A stretch of 64,000 nt of DNA from Aricia agestis (Eukaryota; Arthropoda; Insecta; Lepidoptera; Lycaenidae): assembly GCF_905147365.1 (NCBI RefSeq), contig NC_056408.1, forward strand, positions 3,348,001 to 3,412,000, given 5' to 3'. The stretch's first letter is position 1. Every line of letters begins with the position of its first letter. The notes below the pieces were generated by a model, which saw nothing but the letters and a program-made list of their open reading frames with translations, ran no database searches and had not been told where the DNA came from. This document shows, one piece after another, positions 46,067 to 57,623 of the stretch. Made by a program: the position numbers and the translations under genes.

Positions 46067-47650
46067 GGAGGTCACGATATTTTTGGTAACGATATCCAAA
46101 ATGACTTATTTTAGATTGAGAAGATAAAGAGTAACTCTCTGATGCCAAATATGTCGGTCTGCCTGCGTAAAGTAGTTGTGTTCTCTGTATAGGGCGCCTG
46201 AAAACCCAGTTATCATGACCAAAAACAATGATAAGGTAAATGGCTGAGTATGTTATATTAGGTAAGTACTAGTTGTTCTCATATCAGTAGCGTAAAAACT
46301 GACCAAATATTCGGTTGCGTTATGAAGCAACGAGCGTTCAAAGAACGTGACTTATCGTGACCAAAAAAAAAAAAGATCAGGTAAATGGCTGAAAATTACA
46401 AATCGTAAACTGTCAGTACGTACTAGCTTATTGGCACCAAGAATGACCAAATATTTGGTTGCAATTTATAGTTATCGGCGACCTATGTCTGAACGTATAT
46501 TCTGCGTAGGAATCTGTAAAAGAAAAAAATGTAAATAAATAAAAATAAAAAATAAAAAAGTGACATTGATTCGTTAAACTACGCACCATTTATCAATTAT
46601 TTATAATTTCTTGATTACCTACTACAAATATTATAGGAAATATATAATGTGAAACTATTAGAAAAAACAAATAGGAGTTTAGGTCTCATACAGTGCGCTG
46701 CATTCATGTACCGCTTGGGTTACCACCACCAGTTTGACCCCGTAGCTGGCTATGCTTGCCGAAAGCTGGTTAAACGTGAATGCATTCTAAGTTTGTGACT
46801 TACCCGTATAAATATCTTCGTTTTCATTATTATCATTTTGTTTGTTTTCAGCGTTTATTGTTACATCAGCCACACTGATTGGCAGCTGATTACCTGTGTA
46901 CCAAACAGGAATGTACTTCTCACAGTCTTCCTTCCAGCCGTGATCAACTGGCTGGAAGGAAGACTGTGAGAAGTACTACTAACTAGTGGGAGTTTCTTTG
47001 CAGGCATTACTTTATATATTAGACACATTAGACAATTTCAAGTTAGGTAGGTATGCACTGCATACTATGCAGTGATAGTCATAAAAAATAACTGTAACCT
47101 AAACAACCTTAAGAATTGTAACAAAATATTTGGTCAGTTTTGTCACTAAGCTAGCACATACTGATACTTAACACTTTGTTGTTTTCAGCCATTTAACTGA
47201 TCGTTTTTTTTTGGTCACAATAAGTCACGTTTGAATGCTCGTTGCTTCATAACGCAACCGAATATTCGGTCAATTTTGGTGCCAATAAGCTAGTACATAC
47301 TGACAGTTTACGATTTGTAATTTTCAGCCATTTACCTGATCATTTTTTTTTTGGTCATGATAAGTCACGTACTTTGAACGCTCGTTGCTTCATAGCGCAA
47401 CCGAATATTTAGTCAGTTTTTACGCTACTGATATGAGAACAACTAGTACTTACCTAATATAACTTACTCAGCCATTTACCTTATCATTTTTTTTTTGGTC
47501 ATGATAACTGGGTTTTCAGGCGTCCTATACAGAGAACGCAACTAATTTACGCAGGCAGACCGACATATTTGGCATCAGAGAGTTGCTCTTTATCTTCTCA
47601 ATCTAAAATAAGTCATTTGGGATATCGTTACCAAAAATGTCGTGACCTCC
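46067..47650. mobile_element. 1.58-kb foldback element with about 390-bp inverted arms
   Basis: The left arm (about 46067-46455) begins GGAGGTCACGATATTTTTGG, and its complement ends the right arm (about 47245-47650). The arms contain tandem subunits with 'ggtaaatggctgaaaattac', 'atgaagcaacgagcgttcaa' and poly(A)/(T) tracts. The right side has one extra subunit (about 47125-47245). The central part holds a 27-bp perfect palindrome. No transposase frame. Flanks are TTACG and TAATC, so no clear duplication. Class unknown (Foldback-like). Confidence 0.75.
46913..46976. repeat. Perfect 27-bp inverted repeat, 10-bp loop
   Basis: The arms 46913-46939 and 46950-46976 are exactly complementary ('cagtcttccttccagcc' and its reverse), inside the foldback element's centre. 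Confidence 0.95.
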
Positions 47651-48014
47651 TAATCTATTAGCTTCTTATACGATAGGGCAAGCAAGTTCCTGTAGTCTCG
47701 CTTCGAAGAAGATATTCCATGGAATCTGTTTAAAAGTTACTCCATTCTGTTCGAAACTTTAATGAAAAGAACCAGCGTAATTTTACCTAGTAGAGATAAA
47801 ATGTCTGCTTATCAGTTTCTTGTATTGGTCGAAGTAAAGAAACTAGTATCAATGAAACTGTTTTAGAACAAACTATCGTTCAAATATCAGAGAATTTGAT
47901 ACATGCAAGGATCTACGTAATTTGGTCGTAATTAGGGTGTGCGAAGCGAGCCCTAGTATATCCCACAACCAGCACTTTTGTGGTACACTTTACGGAAAAA
48001 CTATCACGCCTATT

Positions 48015-48347
48015 TATTTTTTTTTAATGAAATAAGGGGACAAACGAGCAAACGGGTCACCTGATGGAAATCAACTTCCGTCGCCCATGGACACTCGCAG
48101 CATCAGAAGAGCTGCAGGTGCGTTGCCGGCCTTTTAAGAGGGAATAGGGTAATAGGGGAGGGTAGGGATGGGAAGGGAAGGGAATAGGGGCGGGTAGGGA
48201 AGGAAATAGGGTAGGGATTGGGCCTCCAGTAAACTCACTCACTCGGCGAAACACAGCGCAAGCACTGTTTCACGCCGGTTTTCTGTGAGAACGTGGTATT
48301 ACTCCGGTCGAGCCGGCCCATTCGTTCCGAAGCATGGCTCTCCCACA
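48015..48347 (-). mobile_element. Family A SINE-like element, minus strand, full length
   Basis: A tail at 48015-48025 as T run; sharp start at 48347 ('gctctcccaca'). A stub of another copy start ('acgtgggagagccacg') follows at 48355-48370 in the opposite direction. Confidence 0.75.
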
Positions 48348-48583
48348 TATAAAACGTGGGAGAGCCACGTTGTGCCAATTTGTGCTTTAACACAGTAATT
48401 TTAATGTGCTATCATGGGTCAGTCAAGATTTGGTTACTATTAAAATAAATATTATTACCCATCCCCACTCGGGTCAGCGTTGCCAGACTTTGACACGGTG
48501 TATGTGTACGTGAGACTAGACGTTTTTTAACAAACGACCATTTTCCTTGTACTGCTTATATTTATTATTTTAAAGAACCCTAA

Positions 48584-49048
48584 GGTCAATTCAGACCGCA
48601 ACACGACGTGTAGATGCAATTAATAATTGCGTGAGATGTCTTGCAAATCTGTCAAATCTATACTTTAGAAATACGTGGGAGAGCCATGCTTCGGCACGAA
48701 TGGGCCGGCTCGACCGGATAAATACCACGTTCTCACAGAAAACCGGCGTGAAACAGCGCTTGCGCTGTGTTTCGCCGAGTGAGTGAGTTTACCGGAGGCC
48801 CAATCCCCTAACCCCTATCCTATTCCCTTCCCTACCCTCAACTATTCCCTTCCCTTCCCTTCCCTACCCTCCCCTATTACCCTATTCCCTCTTAAAAGGC
48901 CGGCAACGCACTTGCAGCTCTTCTGATGCTGCGAGTGTCCATGGGCGACGGAAGTTGCTTTCCATCAGGTGACCCGTTTGCTCGTTTGCCCCCTTATTTC
49001 ATAAAAAAAAAAATACATCTACGCGTCGCGTTGCAGTCTGAATTGACC
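48584..49048. mobile_element. Inverted-repeat MITE, CTAA duplication, split by a family A SINE
   Basis: The ends GGTCAATTCAGACCGCAAC and GGTCAATTCAGACTGCAAC are inverted. CTAA repeats at 48580-48583 and 49049-49052. The family A copy at 48673-49012 sits inside, so the MITE is older. Its right end lies 22 bp from the promoter candidate. Confidence 0.75.
48673..49012 (+). mobile_element. Family A SINE-like element nested in the MITE
   Basis: Full-length, from ACGTGGGAGAGCC to an A tail. It closely matches 8291-8629, sharing the 'ataaataccacgttctcaca' variant and the same tract variant. Confidence 0.77.
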
Positions 49049-49070
49049 CTAAATATTACGTAGGTTCGTT

Positions 49071-49262
49071 ATCTCGTAGCCGATAATGATGATGCTACGA
49101 GAATGCTACGAGAGTGCTACGCTTTTCGTAGTCGCCTACGCGTGCGTAGCTCCGCCCAAGCCCGCCCCACGCCGGTATATATGCGGACCCGTCGCTACGA
49201 AGCCACAGAACTTGTTGCGTACGACACACTCAACTCAACACTCAACTTTCCACGACACGAGG
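49071..49262 (+). promoter_or_regulatory. Orphan TATA promoter and 5' untranslated exon
   Basis: TATATA lies at 49176-49181, with GC boxes (CCGCCC type) at 49149-49170. Transcription would start around 49205. A first exon of about 57 bases without any ATG ends in GAG|GTAAGT (donor at 49262). GCTACG or its complement occurs six times (49075, 49094, 49105, 49116, 49145, 49194), three of them 11 bp apart. This is the layout of a regulated insect gene whose coding starts in exon 2. I did not find convincing downstream exons up to 64000, so the first intron may be long or the exons very short. It could also be a decayed promoter. Confidence 0.5.
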
Positions 49263-50042
49263 TAAGTCACGTCGCGTAAAAAAGTTTTTTTTTTGTTTTT
49301 TTTTTATGCACAAAATTGGTCTTAATGTCTAAAAAATTCTCTACTACTCATAAAGTTTCTCAGCAAAATTGTTTAGACGTGCTAATAGTATGGAAATATG
49401 AAAAGTAAAAGATTAAAAGAACATTTTTTAATAAAAAAAAAAAGAAGATTAAGAAAAGTAAATTTTTATTTGTAGGTACTGATTTGGAGATTTTACATTG
49501 AATTGTTTGCAATTTCATTTTTATAATAAAATAATAATGATTGAAGATTTCAAAACTTTTTGATTACCTATAAAACGTTATTATAACATACGTAAAAAGT
49601 AAAAGAAAATGCTTACGCAATCACTTTTTCGCCAGTAACTTTCAAAAATATTTTTTGTTGTATTAGAAGTTCCTAAAATATCACTACATAATAATATTAT
49701 AAAATAAAGTCACTTTTTTCCCTCATGTCCCTTTGTTCCCTTTAATCTTTAAAACTACACAACGGATTTTGATGCGGTTTTCTTTAATAGATAGAGTGAT
49801 TCAAGAGGAAAGTTATAGGTGTAATAACATTAATTAAATAGTGGAAAAATACTGTTATTGTTGGGGTTTCTAATGTGATGTCGTAAATAATTAAAAAAAA
49901 TCCGGTTACATTGTAAACGCAGGCTGAACCCTACGAGATTTATCAAAATAATGTACCAAGTATTGTACACAATGAAAAGGTCTACAGAAAACTCCGCGAT
50001 GGTGTATGTCTCTTATAAAAAAATAAATCTTAACAAAATAAA

Positions 50043-50143
50043 AAGATTTATTTAATAATGATAATAATTATCAATTACGATTGTATTATAATAATTATAA
50101 TACAATAATAATTAATAATTATTATCATTATTAAAAAAATCTT
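50043..50143. repeat. AT-rich imperfect inverted repeat
   Basis: About 50-bp arms ('aataatgataataattat' and complement) with a short centre at 50090. Confidence 0.75.
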
Positions 50144-50147
50144 TCTC

Positions 50148-50255
50148 ATTGAATGCTTCTATAATTTACATGTTTATGTCGTATTTTAAAATTAAAAGTC
50201 ACTTTTAGTTTTAAAATACGACTTAAACAATATGTAAATTATAGAAACATTCAAT
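50148..50255. repeat. Second imperfect inverted repeat, adjacent
   Basis: The arms 'attgaatg...tataatttacat' and 'atgtaaattata...cattcaat', with inner 'gtcgtattttaaaa', fold into a roughly 48-bp stem 4 bp after the previous palindrome. Confidence 0.8.
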
Positions 50256-50736
50256 CAATATGCCCACACAGGTATAAAATATAAATTATAGCCACTAAAG
50301 AAATGATTAAAATCGATTTAGCAGTTTTGATTCATATTCATTATTACTACCCGTGGCCCGCATTGGTCGGTACCGCCGCAAAAGCTACGTCTAGCAATTT
50401 TTAAATAATAAGTATAGGAAGTTATCCGTATTTTTCCGTAGTTTATCTCTAGAACTATAATTTTACTTAAGTTTCGTAATATAACAATATTTTTAAGTAA
50501 TTACTATTTTATGCTACCACTCCCACATAGTTTACATTACTCGTATCTGACAGTGAAAATAGTACGATATTTGAATATCCCTCCCTCTTAGTCTACTCTA
50601 TTAGTGCCAAATTGCATTAAAATCAGTATGGTATTTTGAAGCTTATTCGATGACAACAAACAAATTAAATAAAAAAAACTTTATCCAATCCATCGTCAAA
50701 TTATGTTTTAGACGAAGTTTCAGCTTTCAAGAGAAA

Positions 50737-50925
50737 TCCATACTAAATATTATAAATGGGAAAGTGTGTCTGTCTATTACCTTTTCCACGTAAAAACCGC
50801 TGAACCGATTTTGCTGTAATTTTGCTGAAAGGACATAATTAATAGGATACTTTTTATCCCGGAAAATTGTACGGTTCCCGCGCAATAAACGAATTTTTGC
50901 ACAAAGGAGTTGCGAGCGTATTTAT
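50737..50925 (+). mobile_element. (GTCY)n lepidopteran element, 3' end lost
   Basis: TCCATACTAAATATTATAAA start, one GTCTGTCT unit, then the body to 'aaaggagttgcgagcg'. It is directly followed by another element near 50938. Confidence 0.6.
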
Positions 50926-50937
50926 ATATTTTTAATC

Positions 50938-51130
50938 GATTTCCAAAAAGGAGGAAGTTATATGTTCGGCTGTGGATATTTTTTAAATCTGTATACATAT
51001 ACATATAAATTTTAATTTTGCTGTAACTCGAGAAAGGCTGATCCAGTTTGGTTAATTTTAGTCTTGAAAAAATCGTGAAGTCCAGGGAAGGTTTATAAGT
51101 GACACGAAGTTCATTCAAACATCCAGTAAA
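50938..51130 (+). repeat. Helitron-like fragment related to 1-137
   Basis: 'ctgtaactcgagaaaggctg', 'gtgaagtccagggaagg' and 'gacacgaagttcat' repeat the order seen at the window start. Ends at 'catccagtaa' in place of CTAGT. Confidence 0.5.
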
Positions 51131-51324
51131 ATATAATAATTAAAATAAAACTTAATGCGAACTTATATTTAAAAAAGTAGAAACTAAATTAAGATCAGGT
51201 GGGCCAAAGCTATTCCAATACCTTTAAACGTGAAAAGCGCTTTTAACGTAAGTTATAAATAAGTACAGTAAATCAGTGGCTCTCAATATTTCCGAGAAAC
51301 CCTTCCATTTGAATCGGTAATAGA

Positions 51325-51563
51325 TCTATATATATAAAACTCAAAGGTGACTGACTGACTGATTGACATAGTGATCTATCAACGCACAGCACAAACCACT
51401 GGACGGATCGGGTTGAAATTTGGCATGCAGGTAGACGTTATGACGTAGGCATCCGCTAAGAAAGGATTTTGATAAATTCCAACACCAAGGGGTTCAAATA
51501 GGGGATGAAAGTTTGTATATAATAATACTTCTTAACGCGAGCGAAGCTGCGGGCAAAAGCTCG
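51325..51563 (+). mobile_element. Helitron-like non-autonomous element, copy 2
   Basis: TC start at 51325 and 'gcgggcaaaagctcg' end at 51563. Near-identical in layout to 16932-17157, with small indels. Confidence 0.65.
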
Positions 51564-51618
51564 TATAATTATATAATTGCAACCAATTTAGATTTATTAA
51601 ATAAGTAGTAGATGTATA

Positions 51619-51839
51619 TCTATATAAATAAAAATGGATTTTCAACTTTGTTAGTCTCGCTAAAATTTGTGAATGGCTGAACCGATTCGCCAAATTTTAG
51701 TCTTGAATAATTCGTGGATGTCTAGGTTTATAAATATTATTATAAATGAGAAAATTAAGGAGCTAAGTGTTACGGGTCTTAAAGTTAAAGAAAGTTAGTT
51801 TAAGTTAAGTTAGTTAAAGAAGTATTACGGGTCATCTAG
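51619..51839 (+). mobile_element. Helitron-like non-autonomous element
   Basis: TC start at 51619 ('tctatataaataaaaatgga') and 'ttacgggtcatCTAG|T' end at 51839. Includes 'ggctgaaccgattcgccaaa'. A near-tandem 'gttaaagaaagttagttt' repeat lies just before the end. Confidence 0.6.
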
Positions 51840-52245
51840 TTAATAATATTGGTACTTACATAAATTGAGATTTAAATAAAATTTTCACGTTAAAGCTAAA
51901 AGTTTTCATCAAATAAAGGCAATATCTCATAAAGCATTAAAACGTTTTCCAAGCTAATACTTAAAATTATTTTTATGATGTGCTAACATTTCAACACTGC
52001 CCTGTTCAAATAAATAGGTTGTTCAAAAGAACAAAATTACCCCTCGTCATACTGACAACAGAGTTAACACGGTCTGAAGTATTTCATAATCGTAATTAGA
52101 TTTTTTAAATTGTCTGTATTCAAGTTAAGTCAAGAACCCTTGAAATTCCCTTTGTATGTTTTATCCTTTGATAATACAAATAATCCATAAGGTGGCTTTC
52201 CAATATTTACGGTAAGCGACCGCGATCGAAAAAAAATAATTTTAA

Positions 52246-52740
52246 TTAAAAATATTAAGAGGAATCCACACCGCTCTTTTTTCCATACAAACGTTGTCCC
52301 CTGTTTCCTCCCTGGATAATGCTAGTAGAGTTATAATTTTTTTTCTGAATATCTACGGCCACTAATACAATATCCCTATGTTTTCTTTTTTTTCATAATT
52401 TAATTATTAAATAAGATATGAACGTTCAAAAACCCAAAAAATGGCCAGATTTTCCGCTGTGTTCAAACGTCCAGAAAACAGATTTGGCTAGATTAAACAA
52501 AAAAAAAAGCAAAACATAGGAACACAGCTCAAGCCTTTTTTTAATCTTTAATGAAAAAAGTACTTAAATCGGTTAAGTTTTGGAGAAGGAATCAGGGGAC
52601 AACGAATCGTTGATTTTCTGGATTTTCTGCAGTTGTCTCTATCGCGTTCTGCGGTATAGGCTTGAGGTAAGGGAGACAGCTATAGATATTACACGTACTT
52701 TTTTTTCATTTTTCTAGCCCCTGGTGTATCCTCTTAATAT
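52246..52740. mobile_element. Inverted-end element with 'attaagaggatacacc' termini
   Basis: The left 'atattaagaggaatccacac' and the right 'ggtgtatcctcttaatat' are inverted. The interior has no coding. A solo end of the family lies at 58364-58440. Confidence 0.6.
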
Positions 52741-52849
52741 CTAATTAAATGCCACTGTATGACCTTTTATTTGGTTTGGTTTTATTTTCTACCGATATTG
52801 GTCTAGCAACCTATGCTACCACAGTTTTGTAGGAGCGAAATGAAATCTG

Positions 52850-53038
52850 AGTGTCAAAACACACTATGCCGAATTTCCGCGGCGGAAGTTTTGCTTGATT
52901 CCACCTGCAATGGATTTTAAATTACCGATGACACACTATGCCGAAATTCCGTCGCGTTATATTGTATGCGTTTGACATTGCTCACGTAATCATGCGGAAT
53001 TTCCGCCGCGGAACTTCGGCATAGTGTGTTTAGACACT
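52850..53038. mobile_element. Inverted-repeat MITE with 'acacactatgccgaa' arms
   Basis: AGTGTCaAAACACACTATGC at the left and its complement at the right. GC-rich 'ttccgcggcgg' follows in each arm, and a third 'gacacactatgccgaa' block lies inside (52930). No target duplication determined. Confidence 0.65.
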
Positions 53039-55019
53039 GAGGCCATAAAGTGGCATATTTTCATTTTATTTTTTGGCGGTCGCTGACGCTTGCCGCGCTG
53101 TTCGGAATGGTACCCTTTGGGACAAACACTTCTCAAAGCTGTGTGGGAGTTAATAAAATAAGATATTATAATTATTGACACAACTTTTGTGTTATATAAA
53201 TATTTCAGGGTTAAATACGTCATGTGGTGAAAATTATTTTGAATGATTTTGAGAAAACAATTATTTGGTTACCTAACCTTTCAACAACGTTCAAAAGTTT
53301 TCGAAAGTCAATATTTCGATGCGTAAGTAAATATGGTGAACTCATTATGGTTATGTCTAATATTTTATAATGTATTTTTATTTTTTGAGACTAGGAAATG
53401 AAATGTTAAAAGATTTAAAATATTTTTTTTATTATTTTTTTTTAATAAAAAAATATTAAAAATAGTCTGTCTAGGATTTTTCACAACCCATTCTTATCAC
53501 ATTTTCTGACATGTTTTTGTTATTCATTTTATTTTATCAGCTCGGATTCTAGTTCAGATTTTAGACCATAAGCTATAGTCGTGTACAGAACTAAACTTGT
53601 CTCTAGCATTGCTACTTTTTGTTTATATTTATTTTTTTAAATTCTTTTTCAATGTACGAATTTATTTGCGCCTTATGACGTATGGTACCTGAGGGAGCTC
53701 TGTTCTGACAGAGTATATTACGCATTTTATTAACCTAATTTTAAATTAACTGTCTCCTTATAATCTGTGTTAATTAATTAAAACGTAATTACAAACAACC
53801 TTTGCATTAACATGTTGTGTTAAATAAGTTCTTTTTTTACATAGGTAAAACCTTGGCAATAATTTTTAAGAAACATTTATGGACGATTTCAAAACTACTT
53901 ATATAATATCTGGTTATATGATTAATATGATAACATAATATTCACACGTCATTTACACGTCGCTTTTCAAATAATTATTCATACTTGGCATGCGATAATA
54001 ATTCATACAAAATAATGTTAAAAGTGATGTTAATTATTGACACTAGTTTATCGATGTTATTAAGTAACTCTATTACTAATAAAATATTTACACATCGAAT
54101 AACTAAAGGAAGATTTGTTTACTTGATTGATTTTGATATTTTGATTGATGCAGCTCACTGGAACTAACATTTTTTTACTAGTATCTTATAACTTTTTGAC
54201 TAGCTCTAGCGACTGCTAAATTAGGGTAAGTTTATTTTCAACATTACGTTGTGTATCCAGTGGTAAAAATAAGAACACCGCAAATTATTACGTGTTAAGT
54301 TTCACACAGTATGTGTCAACATGTCGTCAAGAAGTTTATTGACGTCGTAAAAATCTTGTCTATTCGTTCTCGAAAACTTTTACTGCTAAAAAATAATAAA
54401 TTATTATTTTGTTTACCTAATCAGACACAGATATATTAATATAATAAATTTTATCGGAATTTCTTAAGCTTCATGATTAATTATGCAAATAATATTATAA
54501 CAATTGCAAAAATGCTAAGCTAAATCTATAGTAGCATAATATCGTACTATGGGAAAAATTTATTCATAGGCAGATGACGAATTACTTTGCCAGTAAGTTA
54601 ACGTAAGTTCTGATGTCACGGCTGGACTTGACAATCCAACCAAATTACGTGCGTTACTACCGTTGCATATTATAATTCAATTCCTCTGATTATAATACTA
54701 TCAATATAAAAATATCGATATATTTCAAAGAAACATCTCCCATCCCTATATAATCCACGTCCCACCAGCGGATTCATAAATATCTGTTTGAATATACATT
54801 AGACATTAATTGTCTCTTATTATTATAGGCTTATTTTGACAATTATTAATTATGCTGAAAACGAGGTATCGTGGCATAGAATCTTCCAGAAGTTTTACAT
54901 GTAGAAATACGGAGGCAATTAAACCTACCGGCCAAATATTTTTAGGACTTAGATATCATTAGTAGAGGCCATTTAACCAATAAAACAGGGTATAAACAAA
55001 TTTTATCCCACTTAAAATC

Positions 55020-55100
55020 GTTGCAGAACGGTCACTTCGCGGCGGTGGGTAGAGCGGGGGTGACGCGGGGGGTGGCGCGGGAAGCCCGGCGTTTTAACGC
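55020..55100. other. GC-rich patch of unknown origin
   Basis: A short CpG-rich run ('gacgcggggggtggcgcggg') in AT-rich sequence. No splice sites or domain recognised. Confidence 0.3.
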
Positions 55101-55677
55101 GTAGGTTTTTCTGCATAAAGCCGCGTTATAAAGGTGTAAGGGTTCTTCTAAATATAAAGGTTCTTCTGTATAAAACCGAGATAGCTCCTGAACCGGATGG
55201 TAGCCATCGTAGGATAGTTCCGATAGCATAAGATATATGCTGGCCAATATAAAATAAAACATCTTTATTTTATTAAAGAAATTCTACGGCACCCGTTCAT
55301 ATTTTTCGGTGTAAAAAGTGGCTTACGTTTAACTCGGTTCAAATTCGAAGCATTTGAACAGAACATAAGTTTCGGAGATTACTCAATTCAGACCAACTAA
55401 CATAAAAATATTCGTTTCTCTTTAAGACAGTCTTGTAGATTGAAAACATTACGCTGTGAAGTTGAGGAGTTATCCGTAGTATAAAATATAGAAGAATTTT
55501 AAATCATATTAAAATCAATAGAGTATTTGGTTTTTGGTAAATCAATAGGTACGCTTCAATAGTATCAGGAAGTGTGGGGACATCAAAGACTTTGCTTTGA
55601 ACTTTTCTCCATTTCTTTCATAATATTTTTGCCAAAGGTCAACTACATACTACAAGGCTTTTTTGGCACGTGGTATA

Positions 55678-55857
55678 CTCCACTCGGGCTAACTTGTCGC
55701 TAGCGGTCATTGACTCCCTGTCAAAAACTTGTAATTTTCCATAAAAACCACGATTGACAATATCTGACACTTCATTGTCAATCGCTGTTTATATGGAAAA
55801 TGACAAGTTTTTGACAGGGAGTCAATGACCGCTAGCGACAAGTTAGCCTGAGTGGAG
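55678..55857. mobile_element. 180-bp foldback MITE, family F, copy 1, TA duplication
   Basis: 66-bp arms with two mismatches, starting CTCCACTCGGGCTAACTTGT. TA lies at 55676-55677 and 55858-55859. It consists almost wholly of stem. TA points to a Tc1/mariner-type source. Confidence 0.87.
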
Positions 55858-55861
55858 TATA

Positions 55862-55958
55862 CCCCGCGTTCCATTTGATGTTAAAAACGATTAAAACGCT
55901 CAAAATAGGAGGCATTTTGAGCGTTTTAATCGTTTTTAACATCAAATGGAACGCGGGG
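55862..55958. repeat. Perfect 45-bp inverted repeat, 7-bp loop
   Basis: The arms 55862-55906 and 55914-55958 are exactly complementary (start CCCCGCGTTCCATTTGATG). It begins 4 bp after the family F MITE. No flanking duplication is clear. Confidence 0.95.
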
Positions 55959-56319
55959 ATAGTAAATTTAACGCCGCCATCTTGTAAACTGTAACTTGAG
56001 TCTCTCAAGTGACAGTTTCATTCACAATGTCCACGCTAGTATTATTTTTGCATGAAGCTGAAATATTAAAAACGAATAATCTTCTTACGCCGGTTCTTCT
56101 TGCCGGACTTGATCCCGAATGAACGAATAAGCATTACTGCAGACAAGAAAAAAATTTACCATCGAAGACATTGATTTAAATGCAGTTAACGGCCCGATTT
56201 GTTAAAACACCACCAAAATATGTAGGTCCGCCATCTGCCTATGACGTCACGTCTGCAACACAATGTCATCCACGTGACATATTGTGTCAACGAGAAAAAA
56301 TCTTACAGCGCTGTAAGTT

Positions 56320-56540
56320 TTTGGTTCCGTACCCAAAGGGTGAAAACGGGACCCTATTACTAAGACTTCGATGTGTGTCTGTCCGTCTGTCTGTCTCCAG
56401 GCTGTAACTCAAGAACGGCAATAGATAGAAAGTTGAAATTTTCACAGATTATGTACTTCTGTTACCGCTATAACAACAAATTCTAAAAATAAAATAAAAA
56501 TTCAAAAGGGTCGCGCGAGTCCGACTCGCACTTGGCTGGC
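56320..56540 (-). mobile_element. 'ccaagtgcgag' family element, minus strand, short form
   Basis: Runs from 'ggttccgtacccaaagggtg' through a GTCT repeat and 'ctgtaactcaagaacggc' to 'gactcgcacttggc'. Part of its body ('gaaattttcacagatt', 'gctataacaac') recurs inverted at 38230-38320. Confidence 0.6.
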
Positions 56541-57466
56541 TATTAAAATGTTTCAAAAGTACTAAACTAATAATATAAAATACTATGTATAATATTCTTT
56601 ATCGTAACACCGCTTAAAAAAATATAAAATCAGTTCGTTTTTTCGTCAAATATTTGTACAGCATACATTAACCCACAATAAAAAATCGCGAATCGCTGAC
56701 CTGAGGTCAGAGTGGACATAAAACTCCTTTATTTTCAATTAAATATGCGCAAATCTAATATTTACTTTTAAAACAACCTTGCTGTTGAATTAAAATATGT
56801 AAAATTGACCAATAAATTTCTTACTAGTATTATAAAATGTTAAACTCAATTTGTCTGTCTGTTAGCTCTAAGTTAAGGACAGACAGACAGAATTTCATAT
56901 TTATGAAATGCAGACTGACAGACAGACTCTCTCAAAGCTTAGTTCTCTTACTCTAGAATGTTTCAAGATAATGTAAGGGAATCAAAAATAAACAAAGTAT
57001 CTTTAAAATACTGAATTAATATTAAAACATTTTTAGTTTATAATTTAATTCATTTTAAAATATTTTAAAGTTAATTGAGCAGAAAGTTAGCTATTATAAT
57101 CTCAAAATAATAGCGAGATAGACTTTGAACAGCGAAATACAATTTCACGGTGTAGTTAACATTTTACTTTAAGGCTGGCACTTGAAACGTACGTGCGAAA
57201 ATCGTTCCTTACGGAGAATAACGAACGTGTGCGGTAGATACTGCATTTTCTACTGATTCCATGCTTTAGGATTTCCGAATACGGAAAACGAATTCGAAAA
57301 TCGCATACGGAAAACGTATATATTTAGCTAGCATTAGGGTTAATTCACACCGAAACGAAACGTGACGAGAAGCAACGCCAGGTGTTGAATAAGCGCCGTC
57401 ACTCGATTTGATTCTTAATGTATGGCCAAGTCTCTATGTCTTGTTTTTCGATGTAACAGGTTTTAA

Positions 57467-57623
57467 GCCGGCCCCTAGACGATCAATATTGTATTAGCAA
57501 TATCACGCTTCAATTTTATTGAACAGTTTGATAATTATATGTTCAATATCAACTCTAGACGGTCATTAATATGATACGCAATAAGTGAAATTGCGCAATA
57601 AAATTGCTCGTCTAGGGACCCGC
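57467..57623. mobile_element. 157-bp inverted-repeat MITE with TTAA duplication
   Basis: The ends GCCGGCCCCTAGACGA and GCGGGTCCCTAGACGA are inverted. TTAA repeats at 57463-57466 and 57624-57627. TTAA suggests a piggyBac-type source, unlike the TWA elements. Confidence 0.7.

Larger units (their letters stand above)
36188..49070. other. Region upstream of Zwilch; repeats, no further host gene
   Basis: Zwilch's proximal promoter should lie in 36188-36351; no TATA box is evident. Beyond the listed elements, 36540-37700, 38200-38810, 40330-40760, 41900-43150 and 45450-46060 hold AT-rich sequence with only scattered repeat pieces. Confidence 0.6.
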
